The notes under the pieces were generated by a model. The model ran no database searches. It saw only the letters and a list, made by a program, of their open reading frames with translations, and was not told the DNA's origin. A stretch of 64,000 nucleotides of DNA. It comes from Paracamarosporium sp. OC-R06-R3 (lineage: Eukaryota; Ascomycota; Dothideomycetes; Pleosporales; Didymosphaeriaceae). The position numbers and the translations under genes were made by a program. Below are positions 51,794 to 63,569 of the stretch, piece by piece. The number at the start of each line of letters is the position of its first letter. Within the stretch, counting starts at the first letter, position 1. Location: contig JACVRA010000181.1 in the NCBI GenBank assembly GCA_019828545.1, positions 186,001 to 250,000 on the forward strand, read 5' to 3'.

Positions 51794-52573
51794 ATGCCGT
51801 CCCTACTGCTTGTTATGTTCGTCCTGCAAACGGCGCTGCATATTATCAACACCGTCGGCGCGAACACGATCAACGAGCTGGTACGTTATGCCCCGCTATG
51901 CCCCCTCCTATATGAGACCTGAGGACATCGGTGCTGATAACAATATAGCTATGGATTCTCTACAACAAGCTGCCCACACCGACCTCCTCTTCTGCTCAAA
52001 AAGTACAAGCCCTCAAGCGCGAAATCGTCCGCCTAAAGCGCGAGCTAGCCACCACGTCGCCGCAAGACAACTTCTCAACATGGGCAAAGCTGGACCGACA
52101 GCACAACAAAGCTACGGCTGAGTACAACAAGCTCGGTATGCTAGACCTTCTCCTTCTCCCCACCCACCCTACTAACAATCCTAACAGACGCATCCCTCCG
52201 CACCCACCAATCAACCTTCAACTCAACCATCTCCGCCCTCCGCTGGCTCGGCACCCAAGGCGCGCGCTTCCTCCTCCAAATGTACTTCGCCAAATCACCC
52301 ATGTTCTGGATCCCCGCAGGCTGGGTACCATACTACGTCGAATGGATACTGTCGTTCCCGCGCGCGCCGCTCGGCAGCGTGAGCATAAACGTCTGGGGCA
52401 TCGCATGCGCAAGCATGTTATCGCTGGTCTCCGAAGCCCTCGCAGCATCGTGGGTCCTCGCAACGAAGAAGCCCGTCCCCGTAGGCGCGCAGAAAGCCGA
52501 GCCCATGGCCTTCGACGCAGGGACGTCCAAGCCCAGCGGTGCAACGGGTACAACGAGGGAGAAAGAGTTGTGA
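51794..52573 (+). CDS. GET1: Get1, ER receptor subunit for tail-anchored protein insertion
   Basis: Three exons (51794-51880, 51949-52135, 52188-52573) across introns of 68 and 52 bases (the second with a textbook CTAACAG end) give 219 residues. The first membrane helix is [20 protein letters not shown]. It is followed by a cytosolic coiled coil ([38 protein letters not shown]), and two more helices (near [19 protein letters not shown] and [17 protein letters not shown]). Known role: with Get2 it receives Get3 loaded with tail-anchored proteins at the ER. The F-x-x-WAKLDR-x-H motif is diagnostic. The tail (after ATKKPVPVG) is Ala/Gly/Thr-rich. No other start is available. Confidence 0.94.
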
Positions 52574-53796
52574 GCTTCTTTCATGCACGCCTCATACAAT
52601 ATATTACGTTCATAGACGCTCTCACGAGGCATGTCACGCATAGCGATGGCTTTCCAAATCCAAATCCATCCACAATAAAAAGCTCATGCTTCCTTCATAC
52701 AAGACAAGAAATTTGTTTCCCAAGCATTAGACGCAATACCGTCCTGGGCGTGACCCTCAGATACTGCAACACGAGTGGGATCGACCTTGGCAGGTCGTGC
52801 AATTTTCTCTGGGCCACCAATTTGAACTCGTGATCGTGGAGAGTAGCGAATCGCCGAGTCTTCGAATGGGCCGGGGGGATCTATCTATCTATCCATCCAT
52901 CCATCCGCTGGGATCTATACATGGCTATCTTTACTACGTGCTGTATGAGCTTGGTGAGGTGTGGCGAGAGAGGCAGCGAATATTATACTGCGTGTCTGCG
53001 AAGTGGGATGGGAATGTGGTGGATTGGAGGTTGGAGATGCAGAGGATTTGATTTGGAAGAGAGGAAAAGTTAGTGCCAAAGGCGGGCCGAGATTTTCCGG
53101 TGTGTCACGTGGGGTCTTGCGTCTAGGAGTGTTCTGCATGAGTAGGTGATGGTTTATCGTCTATCGGATTTATTTAATGAATATTCCTAAGTCGATTCGG
53201 AAGAATCGCTTGTATTGGGGATGTCGGTGGTTCTGTGTTCGAGATATCGCAACGATGCTACGATTGTTGCTAGTCTGGGCACGGCGTAGGGTTTAGGATG
53301 GGTATTTAGGAGAAGTTTTATGTATGGTGATAGTGTGCTAGAGTGCGTGGTATTCGCATGTTTTCAACTCGTTGTGCGTCCGTCTCGTTTTCCTCGTGCG
53401 ATGCGCATATCGCGTTCACAAGAGAAGTGGTATCCAACCGTCTCGCAAGAACTCGTCGGTTTATATCCTCAGCAGGATTCCTCCCACTTGAGCCGTGATG
53501 GAAACGCTATACATTGATCCTAGTTATCGAACGCCAGAGTCACAAAGAAAGTTTCACCGAAAAGCAGACCAACGACAGAAGATGGAAAGAACATCTCTTC
53601 ATTCATGGGGTATATGTAACTCATTCGATGGCCAAAACGCTCATCTAGCATGGTATCATTATCCTCTCCTCTCCCCTCCATCTATCATTACGGCATGGCC
53701 CAACCTCTATTTCCGACCATCCAATCGCGCCCTAGCGGCAAGCCACACGGCACCGAAGCGAAGAAAAAGCTTGGTTCGACACCAGCCCACTCGCAC
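52574..53796. other. Convergent intergenic region
   Basis: No gene supported. A short CTAT/CCAT tetramer run lies near 52881-52907. Ordinary spacer with two 3' ends. Confidence 0.4.
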
Positions 53797-55645
53797 CTAC
53801 AACACCTGCTTGCCCTGCGTCTCGATGGGCAGGAAAATCATGCTGACAAACGCCGCGAGGATCAAGCCGCCGGAAGCGTAGATGGGCGCCTTCGGGTTCG
53901 CGCTGCCGGCATTGACGGCGACGATGGGTGCGCAGAGACCCGCGAGGCGGTTCAGGAAGCTGCTGATGCCTGAGCCGGTGCCGCGGTTGGGCGCGGGAAT
54001 GACCTCGGGCGTGTACGCGTAGAGGACGCCGTACATGACTTGCTGGAAGCAGGCTTCGAGGCAGGAGAAGGCGAGCTGGAAGTCAGGGTCGCCGGAGAGA
54101 GTGAATAGGAAGACGAAGACACCGGTGAGAGCGGTACCGACGATCATGGTTTTCTTACGGCCGAGGAAAGGCACGTTGACAAGATAGTATGCGAGGATAG
54201 AACCAGGGCAGCCGCAAATGGAGGTAATGGCGTAGTTGCGGTATGTGACCGCAACCGAAGTAGGCTGTGCGCTGCCAGAGTTGGCAAGGTATTGCGGCAA
54301 GAAAGCGTTGAAGAGCGGGTAGCCCATGCCGATGGTTGCCCACTGGAACCAAAGCAGAATCATGGTGAGGCCGATTGTCTTGTCGTTAAAGAGAGGGCCG
54401 ATGCGTTGAGTCGAGAACTTGCCGAGCGAGTTCTTGACGATCTGGATCGTGCTCATTTTTGTGTCCACCACTTCGTCGGATACTCCTCCAACCTGGTCAA
54501 GGATGTCTTCGGAAAGCCAGGTCTTGGTCTTGTTGAAGTAGGCAATGCCGTGGACAACGGCTACAGCCTCGTGTTGTCGACCCCGCGAAAGCAGGTACTT
54601 GGGCGATTCGAAGAGGTGGAAGAGGAAGAAGCGGCACAAGAACATGACGAAAGTCAAAGCACCCAAGGTAAGCACCAGGTAGCGCCAACCCCAGTTCTGG
54701 TCTTTCGTGCAAGGGTTTGCATCGGCCGGGCAGGAAAAGTTAGGAATGAATGCCCAGGCAAAGAGTGACGCGAGCAGTTGACCGAAAGACCAGAAGCCAG
54801 AAAGCAGCGTCAGAAGGTTGTTGTTGGCGCCAGGAAGGAACTCAAGGAATAATGCTCCATCGACGGGAAGATTGCCTCCGACTCCAAGACCCAAGCAGGC
54901 ATACAGTGCGCAAACACCATACCAATTAGGGCCACCGCCAGCGGCAAGACCAAATATGCCTGCAAACATCAAAGTGAAGTTGAAAGCCAAGCGACGGCCC
55001 ACCACGTCAGATGCGACTCCCCAGAAGCTCGCTCCGATGCAGAGACCCAGGAAAAGAGCCAATGTTGTGTAACGAACTTCATTCTCGCTGACACCAAATT
55101 CTGCAGAGATGGAGGGAAGTGTAAGAGCGACTCCTTGAAGCCAAAGGCTACGGGTTGTCAGCAGAAGGGACAAGTGGGAGAGATTAGCGGCATGCTCACT
55201 TGTCTGCTAACCAGCCGCAACCGCAGAGAGTGAACAGTTGCCATTGGTACCGTCCCATGCCCATATCAGCGATGGCTCGGTTGATGATCTTGGATTTTCC
55301 TGCATGGACGATCAACATCGACTACAGCATGCGACCTAATGCAGTTCATAACTTACTGTCGTAGATGGACTGGGTATCGTTGGCACCAACATCATTATCG
55401 ATTTCTTCGCGCAATTCGGCCAAGGTCAGTCCTCTAGTGGTGCCAGCACGGATACTGGCACCACCACTGCGAGCATCACTATCTTTACCTGAACTGTGGT
55501 CATCCTTTTCTGCGTTAGGTGGGTGGCTGAGCGACTGGCGATGGGCTTCGACTATGGAGTTGCGGTGCTCAGCATCTGCGAGGTCGATGTGGGTGTCTGG
55601 AAAGTCAGAAGCATCGTGCTTCTTGAAGGGGTTCAGGAAGAACAT
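53797..55645 (-). CDS. MFS transporter, SVOP/sugar-porter-like
   Basis: Three exons (55645-55357, 55299-55200, 55147-53797) across introns of 57 and 52 bases give 579 residues. The N-terminal 100 residues are cytosolic (MFFLNPFKKHDASDFPDTH, Ser/Asp-rich). Exon 2 encodes KIINRAIADMGMGRYQWQLF, leading into helix 1. About 12 membrane helices follow, with the MFS loop 2-3 signature GVASDVVGRR after LFLGLCIGASFWGV and the helix-4 text LGLGVGGNLPVDGALFLEF. The later SILAYYLVNVPFLGRKKTM is the mirrored loop of the second half. These place it in the synaptic-vesicle-protein-like branch of sugar/organic-ion porters; the substrate is unknown, likely at the plasma membrane. Confidence 0.9.
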
Positions 55646-58106
55646 GGTGGCGCAAGGGAGGTTGTTGCTCGGTGGTATATCTGGGACATATACCGGATAG
55701 GGTCTGTAAGGTTGTTGCAGTGGGGGTTGTCGCTAGGGAAGTCGTCGATCCAAAGGAGGCAATTGTCGCTTGGATTGTCCCTCGGAGGTGAGTCGCTTGG
55801 AATGGCGCTTGGAGTGTCGCTCGGGTTATCGAACCTTCACTGGGTCACTGCAAAGAGATGCGTGTGAAGACGTGAGGCTTGGTGAAGCTTGGTATAGCTT
55901 GTATTGGGTGAGGTCACGGCACGCACAGTTGTGCGACGCTGTGAAAAAAAGGATCGAGGGGATACACAAGGCGGGAGGATCTGGGGTCCTCGGGCTGTTG
56001 ATATAGTGTTCCAGACACACGGCCAGACGGTGGGCAACAATTATGGGCGCCATGGGGTGGGAGCATAGCGGACCTTGCCAAGACGTCCTCTCAACCATGA
56101 CGTAGATCGCCCGCGCGAGTCGAAAAGCTCTTCGGTGCAAGTGCGCGGTAGACTAACGTGCTGCATAGCCGGCGCGGGCACGGCGGGATCCCGCGTCCTT
56201 TGCCATTTTGATTCGCCGGGAGATTTTCGTTCCCCTGTTGCCAGTGGTGCCTATGAGGAGCGCCTGACCTGCCGTAAGCTCCTTTCGTCGCAGTCTGCCA
56301 TACACCATGCCGTCCTCCGACGGACAACGAGATCAACGGACAGTGACGCAAAACTCACCCAAGCACTCGAGCAGCAATGTATTACGTACCAACGATCATC
56401 TGCTGCAAGGTCGCGTGACCTGGACCGGGCTGCTTTGCCAAATGTTTTCTCTGGAACCGGAGCGGCAGACGTTCGAGACGGTTGACTTTGCCGCCTGCTG
56501 CTAAGACTCCCAGCACACGTAAAATTTTGCGAGGGCAATTTCTCACCGGCCTCCCTCCGCTCCACCCATTACGTTTCCGACGCCAATGGGCGGGTGGCTG
56601 GATCGGAGAGCGCACTGGGGCGCCCGGCTCCACACCAATGCCAATGTGTCAACCCTGGCTTGCACCGCATCTCCTCACTCCAGATGGAACCCTGGTGCTG
56701 GGATGGACGCGGGGTGCGCAAGCATGCAAAGAATAGTCGTTTGAGGATAAGACCGATATGTAATCAGCCGAATCATCCATCATATCCCCAGATATCTCCG
56801 AGGTGCTTCTCAACCTCGACATACGCTGCCACATGCTAATCCGATCGTGGTCGAGTCACGTTTTCCCGATGCAGCGACCAAGGCAATTCAAACTTGGCGT
56901 CTGCGGGTACAAGCGGCTTGGGCAGAACCGTCGACTTTTTACCCTGAACGGCACTCTGGACGTGCTCCGATTGTGGACCCTGGCGCTCTAGTCCGAAACT
57001 CTACATCGAGCCATTCTCACGCAATAATGCCACACCATATCCACCTTCAACGTTCGCTACTGTTGCCGATTGGACAACAAATATATGGATTCGTCTCCCA
57101 ACGATCACGACTTCGCACTCTCGCTAGTGGCGCTTGTGGAAATTACAGATATTCCCATTTGCATTGCGACAGGCTGGTGCAACTTCGGCATCGAAAAAGA
57201 ACCAAGGTGAATGTAACGGCACGTGCCGAATTACCGAATGCGTGTACTCTTGTTAGTCATCTGAAATGGATCCTCCGATCAATCTGGAGTTAATCCATTG
57301 TCATATGAACTGAGCCAATAAGATTGGATTAGATTGGCAGATGGCGAAGGTATAGATAGAGCTTTATGTAGAGTAGACAGAATGCATTGGTTTATTCCAG
57401 AACACTCCCTGATTCTCTTTAGAATGTATCTTGAGTAGATGACGAATTTAGGATGGGACGCGAGTATAAACAGCACCAAACCCACAGCTCAGACACCTCA
57501 AAACATACGATGCACAATTTGCGTCCGTAGTAAGACGTGAATTGCAGTGTGGATGCAGCTTCTCACCCGCGGTCGAGGTGAAGACGAGCTTTGACGTGTC
57601 TCTCCTCTTTCCATCTTTCTATCTTCCAGAAAAGAATTTCCCTTAGCAAAATCTCCTACATGTTGACTATAACTGCATTTTGCGAAGGAACGTAATTCAC
57701 ATATATACAAGGCACTACAAAACGCAGACCAACACTCACCACCAGAAAACCCCAACACCACAACAATCCTCTCAAAATCTAACCACCCCATATTCCCTCC
57801 TCTCCTCTCATTAAAAACACCCAGAAACCTAACCGCAAGTCCCAACACCCTAACCCACATCCCAACTAGCGGTCTAAGTAGCCAACCCGCTTAACCCTCA
57901 CCTCTCGGAACGATGACTCACACAACGCCACAACACTGCACACCACAAAATCAACAGCTACACATAGATCCACATCTTACTCCACTATCCCAATCCCCCC
58001 TATCCCAAAAACACACAAAATAAATGAGAATCTATATAGATTTTTTTATGAGGTGGCGAACATCATGTTCTCCCCATAACAACACGAGTTTCAGCAAACT
58101 CGCACA
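55646..58106. other. 2.5 kb region without protein gene
   Basis: No coding region supported; open frames here lack motifs and overlap on both strands. 55764-55830 holds short imperfect repeats. 57720-58030 is C/A-rich on the plus strand and ends at the tRNA gene. It includes the MFS promoter at its left end. Confidence 0.45.
55764..55830. repeat. Short imperfect repeats (GTCGCTTGGA type)
   Basis: GTCGCTTGGA, GTCCCTCGGA, GTCGCTTGGA, GCGCTTGGA and GTCGCTCGGG follow each other at about 12-18 base spacing. They lie in the MFS gene's upstream region and could be a slippage array or clustered binding sites. Confidence 0.5.
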
Positions 58107-58192
58107 GGCTTCATGGTCTAGTGGTATGATTCCTGCTTTGGGATATGCGTCTCGTATGCAGGAGGCCCCGCGTTCGAATCGCGGTGGAGCCC
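58107..58192 (+). tRNA. tRNA-Pro (UGG anticodon) with intron
   Basis: The acceptor stem GGCTTCA pairs with TGGAGCC (one G-T pair), then base 58192 as discriminator. The D-arm contains GGTCTAGTGGTATGAT (A box). The anticodon stem CCTGC/GCAGG carries the loop TTTGGG, so the anticodon is TGG at about 58138-58140. About 14 bases after G37 (near 58143-58156) are an intron in the standard position. The T-arm CCGCG-TTCGAAT-CGCGG gives a perfect B box. A T run follows at once. Confidence 0.95.
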
Positions 58193-58195
58193 CGA

Positions 58196-58200
58196 TTTTT
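58196..58200 (+). terminator. RNA polymerase III terminator of tRNA-Pro
   Basis: Five T residues begin four bases after the tRNA 3' end, the usual Pol III stop. Confidence 0.85.
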
Positions 58201-59182
58201 GCGTCGTGTTTGTTGGGTTGGGTGTGGTTTTTTGGGGGTTGTTGGGGGTGGAGACGGTTTTTTGATGATGGGGCTTAAAGGGTTGTGGAGATGGAGGTTA
58301 TTTGGTGGCGTTTGGATTGGCTCTTTGGGTTGGGTTGGGTTGGTATGTGGATGGGGGTACATGAGAGGTTTGCGTTGGGTTTGAACGGATGGGATTTGTG
58401 GGGTTGTTGGGGTGGATATGTGTATGATTAGGATGGATGTGGGGTTGATATGGTGTTGTCTATCTAAGTTTAGATGATTAGCTTGGATTGATAACAATGT
58501 TACGTTGTTTTGATTGTGGTTTTTGGGGGGCAGATGAGCGGGTAGAATTTGTGCTAATTGTCTTGAATGGGTACATAACTACTCTAGATCTGGAATTGAC
58601 TGAATAAGGTTTGGGTTTGGAGGATTGTGTTGATTCAATGTGCGGTTGGGGTTTGTGGGGAGTGTCACAGTACCATGGTCTTGGCAGGTCTTCGGAACCA
58701 CGAATTTGACGCTGTTGGTCTATTACGGAATTGTCATGGTTCTAGTCAACGAAAATGCTGAGTCGGTCAGTTCTAATGAACAGTAATCGATAAATCAGCT
58801 AAAGGTACTGTATGATTTCTTGTTGGCAGGTTTTGTAGCACTAGCTTCCACAATAGTCTCCATTATCATCGAATGTATGGCCATACTTTTCAATACCATT
58901 ACAGGGAATTCCACGTTGTTTCTGTTTGATAGAATCTGTGGGATTATCTGCGTGGAGGCTTAGAGTACTAGAGTGTAGCTTGATTAGGGAACAAGTTGGT
59001 ATGATTGTCGCGAGTAGGGAATGACTGAGATGTTTAAGATATCAAGTTTCATTCTGCGTGATTCGTGTCTGACACTCCGCATGGCGCACCATACTCATAT
59101 ACAAACAGACCAGACACAACGCACTTCAAATCCATCTACCTGCAGCCATCACCTCATCACGTCTCCCAGATCTACTCTTGAC
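58201..59182. other. G/T-rich flank and spacer downstream of tRNA-Pro
   Basis: No gene supported. 58200-58660 is strongly G/T-rich on the plus strand, the opposite of the C/A-rich left flank of the tRNA. 58660-59180 is ordinary AT-moderate spacer. Confidence 0.5.
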
Positions 59183-60112
59183 CTACGCCGCAAGCGCCTT
59201 CCCATAAAAGTCCACCAACTTCGGCCCCGTCACACTCAAGTCATCATAAATATCAATATGCTTCTTCCCCTCCACAACAAACAACTCCTTCGGCTCCCCC
59301 GCCTTCTCCACCGCCCGCTCACTGAAATACTTCGTATCGGCCTCGCTCCCCGCAATCATCAGCAACGGCCGCGGCGAAATCAAATCCACAAACTGATACG
59401 AGTCGAAGTTCGCACACAGATCCATGCTCCTCGCAACCCACGTGCCCGTACTCCGCGGATGCGCCCCGCGAGGCGTGCGGTAGTAGTCCCAGCCGTCGCT
59501 CACGAGCTGCGGGGCTTCCGCCGGAATCGCGCTGCGCTCCTGCGGGAGGAATTCTACCACGCGGGGCTCCCCGTCTTTGGCTTCGAGCGTGCGGAGCGTG
59601 TTTGCGCCCGCGAGTTGCTCGCGCAGTTGCGCGCGTGTGATCGCGCCTTTGGGCTGGAGCCCGTCGCGCAGAACGCTGCCTAGACATGCGGCGGAGACGG
59701 TGGCTACGGCCTTGATGCGCGTGTCTGTTTGCGCGGCGAACGGCACGTAGCCGCCTGAGGCGCAGATTCCTAGGGCCCCGATGCGCGAGGCGTCGATGGT
59801 GGGGAGCGTCGTGAGGTATGAGACTGCGGCGCGGACGTCTTCTGCGCGCTGGAACGGGTTCTCGATTCCCCGTGGTGAGCCGCCGGATTCGCCCTGGTAT
59901 GCTGCGTCGAAGGTGAGGGCGTAGAATCCTGCTGCTGAGAGGTCGCGGGCGTAGTTGGCGGCTGTTTGTTCTTTGACGCCGAAGGCTGGGTGGCCGATTA
60001 CGATGGCGGCATTCTTTCTTGATGGCGCGCCTGAAGCGGGTGCGTAGAGTTCGCCGGCGATGTCGATGCCGTTGGAGGGGAAATTCACTTTTTGAGGCTG
60101 TGGAGTTGCCAT
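59183..60112 (-). CDS. Alpha/beta hydrolase of the dienelactone-hydrolase/polyketide-transferase type
   Basis: A single exon of 309 residues (MATPQPQKVNFPSNGIDIAG). Family text: VIGHPAFGVKEQTAANYA, GFYALTFDAAYQGESGG and PFQRAEDVRAAVSYL. The nucleophile elbow reads LGICASGGY with Cys117 at the nucleophile position (small-X-Nu-X-small), as in dienelactone hydrolases, although Ser119 is a neighbour. The acid is in MIAGSEADTKYF and the histidine in GKKHIDIYDD. Similar proteins are called af380-type polyketide transferases or YcjY-like hydrolases. There is no signal peptide, so it is cytosolic. No polyketide synthase or other pathway gene is in this window, so the substrate is open. Confidence 0.85.
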   Translation of the reverse strand: MATPQPQKVNFPSNGIDIAGELYAPASGAPSRKNAAIVIGHPAFGVKEQTAANYARDLSAAGFYALTFDAAYQGESGGSPRGIENPFQRAEDVRAAVSYLTTLPTIDASRIGALGICASGGYVPFAAQTDTRIKAVATVSAACLGSVLRDGLQPKGAITRAQLREQLAGANTLRTLEAKDGEPRVVEFLPQERSAIPAEAPQLVSDGWDYYRTPRGAHPRSTGTWVARSMDLCANFDSYQFVDLISPRPLLMIAGSEADTKYFSERAVEKAGEPKELFVVEGKKHIDIYDDLSVTGPKLVDFYGKALAA

Positions 60113-60968
60113 TTTGTTAGGTGTCTTCTCGATATTTGCATCTTGATCGTGGATTGCAGTGCATTATATAGTGAGCTGTATCCTCGGAGATAAGCTCTAT
60201 GTCCTCTCGATGAACATCACCGTTCATTCTCACTGATATCTTATGTGAGGCATCAGGGGCTACTAGATATCCTTTTACCTCCGTGGGAAACTGTTGTGGA
60301 TATTTCCGGAATTAGTCCTAAGATCGGCCCGTCCGGAACCTGTCCGGCGCTAACTGCAACTAGTCCAGTGATTGCAAGCCCATGGACGATGGGCGAAGTA
60401 GTGCCAATAGCTGTAGAATGCAATGCATCATGCCAACTTGGCTTTTGATATTGCTTGAGATTGACGACAAGGAAAAGGTCCTTGGAGATACTATTTCTGC
60501 TCTTTTCATTGTGTTGGTTGGACATGTGCTCTGTTGGTTCAAGTGAACTTTCTAAACTGTGTGTCCCAAGCTCTTCAATGATGGTGGTTCCAACCATGGA
60601 CTATGCTGTAGTCATGAGAGTGTCCTGTCTCGTCGTTGACCAGGCTTTTTTTCATCCGTATCAGCTGCCATTGCGTAGTGATGGCGAAGATCTAATATAT
60701 ACGAGGTCATGCAAGTCTGGGTTTACCGACGAAAGCGAACAGAGACACACAGATCAGTTGAGACATCCGGATGCGTGGAGAGATTGCTGGAGGGTGAAAA
60801 GGCATCCATGTGGGGGTCAACGCGTCAACGCTCGCTTGCGGCGAACACCCCTGCCCTTTCCTCTTCGGGTTAGCCGAGTACGGGGATGTACTTTCTCAAT
60901 TGTACGCACTTGCTGACAGCTGGAGCATCCGACACTCGTATCCCCTCACCTTCACTTACAATGCCACG
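60113..60968. promoter_or_regulatory. Divergent intergenic region, hydrolase and amino-acid transporter
   Basis: 856 bases between outward-facing start codons. Open frames within lack ATG starts and motifs. A minimal upstream open frame ends on the transporter's start codon and is listed separately. Confidence 0.45.
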
Positions 60969-60972
60969 ATGA
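60961..60972 (+). promoter_or_regulatory. Three-codon upstream ORF overlapping the transporter start
   Basis: ATGCCACGATGA at 60961-60972 reads Met-Pro-Arg-stop, and its TGA overlaps the main ATG at 60969 (ATGA). If it lies in the mRNA leader, it could lower or condition translation of the transporter by re-initiation. Confidence 0.5.
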
Positions 60973-62802
60973 GCGAGTCGCAGAAGCTCCTGTACGAGCA
61001 CCACGACGATTCCGACTCGGACCCCGGTCACGAGATTCAGCCCTTCCCAGCCCGCCGCCCGTCGCCTTCAGCAAGCGCATCACGGTCGCGCTCACGCCAG
61101 TCGTCGGCCTCGCCAGCGCCTGGCGGACAACCAAATGGCCGCTTTGGCCCGCCCAAGCGGCAATCGTCGTTCGCGCAGCCTCGACCCGATGGCACGCCAC
61201 GGACGCCGAACCGCGTACGCTTCGAGGAGCCGCGGCGCAGCATGAATGGAGATGCACAAGGCGGGGAGTGGGTGGAGCTTGACGGGGAAGACTACTTGGA
61301 AGCTGGACAGCAAGGAAGGGAAAGGGTGCAGCGGCTTCCTTTGCTCACGGGCATTGAGGCGCCGAGCGTAACGGTCGCGGAGGCAACGTTCAACCCTGAA
61401 GACCACCTAGAGAGCGCAAGGCCGAGAAGCAACATGCGGAGCGCCTTCATGAACATGGCCAACAGTATAATGTGAGTGTTTTGATCCCAAATCATGCACT
61501 GTACAACCTTCGTAGTATGGACGGCAGCTGACTAGACGCAGAGGTGCGGGCATCATCGGCCAGCCTTATGCTTTCCGCAACGCAGGCCTCATCACAGGCA
61601 CCGTCCTTCTGATCGGCCTCACTATAACCGTCGACTGGACTATCCAGCTTATAGTCATCAACTCGAAGCTCAGCGGCACCGACTCGTTCCAGGCAACCGT
61701 CGAACACTGCTTCGGCAAGTCGGGGCTCGTGGCCATTTCGCTGGCGCAGTGGCTGTTGTATGTACACGACGAAATCCTATATGTCAGACAGATACTGACC
61801 CCACAGTGCTTTTGGTGGTATGGTGGCCTTCTGCGTCATTGTAGGAGACACGATACCAAAGGTGCTAGACGCCTTGTTTCCTTCGTTGGCCGACACATCG
61901 TTTTTGTGGCTCCTCACCAATCGTCGAGCTATCATCATCCTCTTCATTCTCGGCATATCATACCCTCTTTCGCTCTATCGAGACATTGCAAAGGCAAATC
62001 ATCCTAGTCCCACGTGCCTTCCCAGACTAACAGCTCGCAGCTCGCCAAAGCCAGTGGTCTCGCCCTGATCAGCATGGGCATAATCATCTTCACTGTAATC
62101 ACTCAATCCTTCCGTGTCCCTGCCGAGTCTCGTGGCGATGTACGCGGCTCCATCATAATCCGCCCCGGCATTTTCGAAGCTGTGGGGGTGATATCTTTCG
62201 CTTTCGTCTGCCACCACAATTCCCTCCTCATCTACGGTTCCCTTCGAACACCCACCATCGACCGCTTCGCCCGCGTTACACATTACAGCACTGGCATCTC
62301 CCTTGTCGCGTGCCTTGTCGTAGCATACTTTGGCTACCTTACCTTCGGCGACAAAACCCTTGGCAATGTTCTCAACAACTTCCCTAACGACAATCTCCTC
62401 GTAAACATCGCGCGCCTTTGCTTCGGCCTTAACATGCTGACTACGTTACCTCTTGAAGCGTTTGTTTGTCGCGAGGTAATGAATAATTACTGGTTTCCGG
62501 ATGAGCCGTACCAGCCGAATCGCCATATGATCTTCACCACCTCGCTCGTTGTGACTGCCATGACGCTTTCTCTTATAACTTGCGATCTGGGCGTCATCTT
62601 TGAACTTTTTGGTGCCACATCTGCATGCGCATTGGCATACATACTACCGCCGCTATGCTACATCAAATTAAGCAAGCGCAGTTCAAAGACGTATGTCGCC
62701 ATGGCAGTTGTGGTGTTTGGATGTGCTGTCATGGCTATTTCTTTGATCAAGACGATGGGCAAGATGACGAGTGGGACTGAAACACAGGCGCAGTGTTCGT
62801 AA
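60969..62802 (+). CDS. Vacuolar amino-acid transporter (AVT/SLC38-like, AAAP family)
   Basis: Four exons (60969-61471, 61542-61757, 61807-61993, 62041-62802) give 555 residues. The first 155 residues are Ser/Pro/Arg-rich and cytosolic. About 11 membrane helices follow, beginning at the intron-1 junction with MANSIIGAGIIGQPYAFRNA, the family signature. Other blocks: VEHCFGKSGLVAISLAQWL, GGMVAFCVIVGDTIPKVLD, YPLSLYRDIAKLAKAS, FAFVCHHNSLLIYGSL and FGYLTFGDKTLGNVLNNFP. Known role of the group: proton-coupled amino-acid movement across the vacuolar membrane. Intron 3 (61994-62040, 47 bases) has a GC donor (AAAG|GCAAAT) with a perfect GACTAACAG branch and a CGCAG acceptor. No GT donor fits, and the frame and family text demand removal of these bases. 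Confidence 0.9.
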
Positions 62803-63569
62803 GGTCCATACATATTTGTTTTCTTTTCTTTTTGCATACATCGGCGCTTTGAGGGAGATACATGGCATTTAAGGCGTGGGCATGTTCATAACTCGGATAT
62901 TGTTGGTGTTGTATCATAGGATGGACATCGTGTAGCATATAGATTACTTTCAGCCATCGAATGTCGTTCGTGGGGTATGTCGTGCTGCGGGCTTGCCGAT
63001 CACCAAAACAAGACCATCGCGCCCTCGACAGTCTGCTTGGGACTGCAGTTATTGAAGGTCCTGATCCGAAAAGCTCAGACATACAGCGATGAAGTTGGAA
63101 TTTCAAGTACTACTCGGAACTCGGCGCGTTACCCTGCGCAAGAGGTGCAAATAAGCTCACTAGTTCTTGCCCACATCTTGGTTTACCAGACCCTTTCACA
63201 CTTGTGACCCACATTGCCCTGCAGCGCGATATCACTCTCGATTCACGCTTTGCGATTGATTTAACCTTCCGGAATGAATTATCAGCACCATAGAATGACA
63301 ATAAGGCTGTGCGACAATGACCTCACAGTCGCGGTCTGTGATGGGCGCTGATCCCCTGACGTCACCCTCCGATCCCACGACCACGAACCTGATTCTTGCC
63401 AACGCATCGACGCAGGCGTCATGCACATCACACACGCTCGCATATAAACGCTGAACTCTCGGACCCTTGACAGCCCACTCATCCATCACCTCCACATTTC
63501 GATTCGACCCACTATCTACCAGGCTTCCCACTCCAAACCAACTTCAACTCCTCCCACACCACTACCACA
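62803..63569. other. Intergenic region
   Basis: No gene supported. The last 120 bases before the next ATG are C/A- and pyrimidine-rich, like a fungal promoter/leader. Confidence 0.4.

Noticed and set aside
57498..57860. 120-codon minus-strand frame left of the tRNA
   Set aside because: The strand skew creates it; no motif and no conserved character.
60455..60916. 153-codon plus-strand frame upstream of the transporter
   Set aside because: It has no ATG at its start (TTG only), no motif, and sits in the promoter region.
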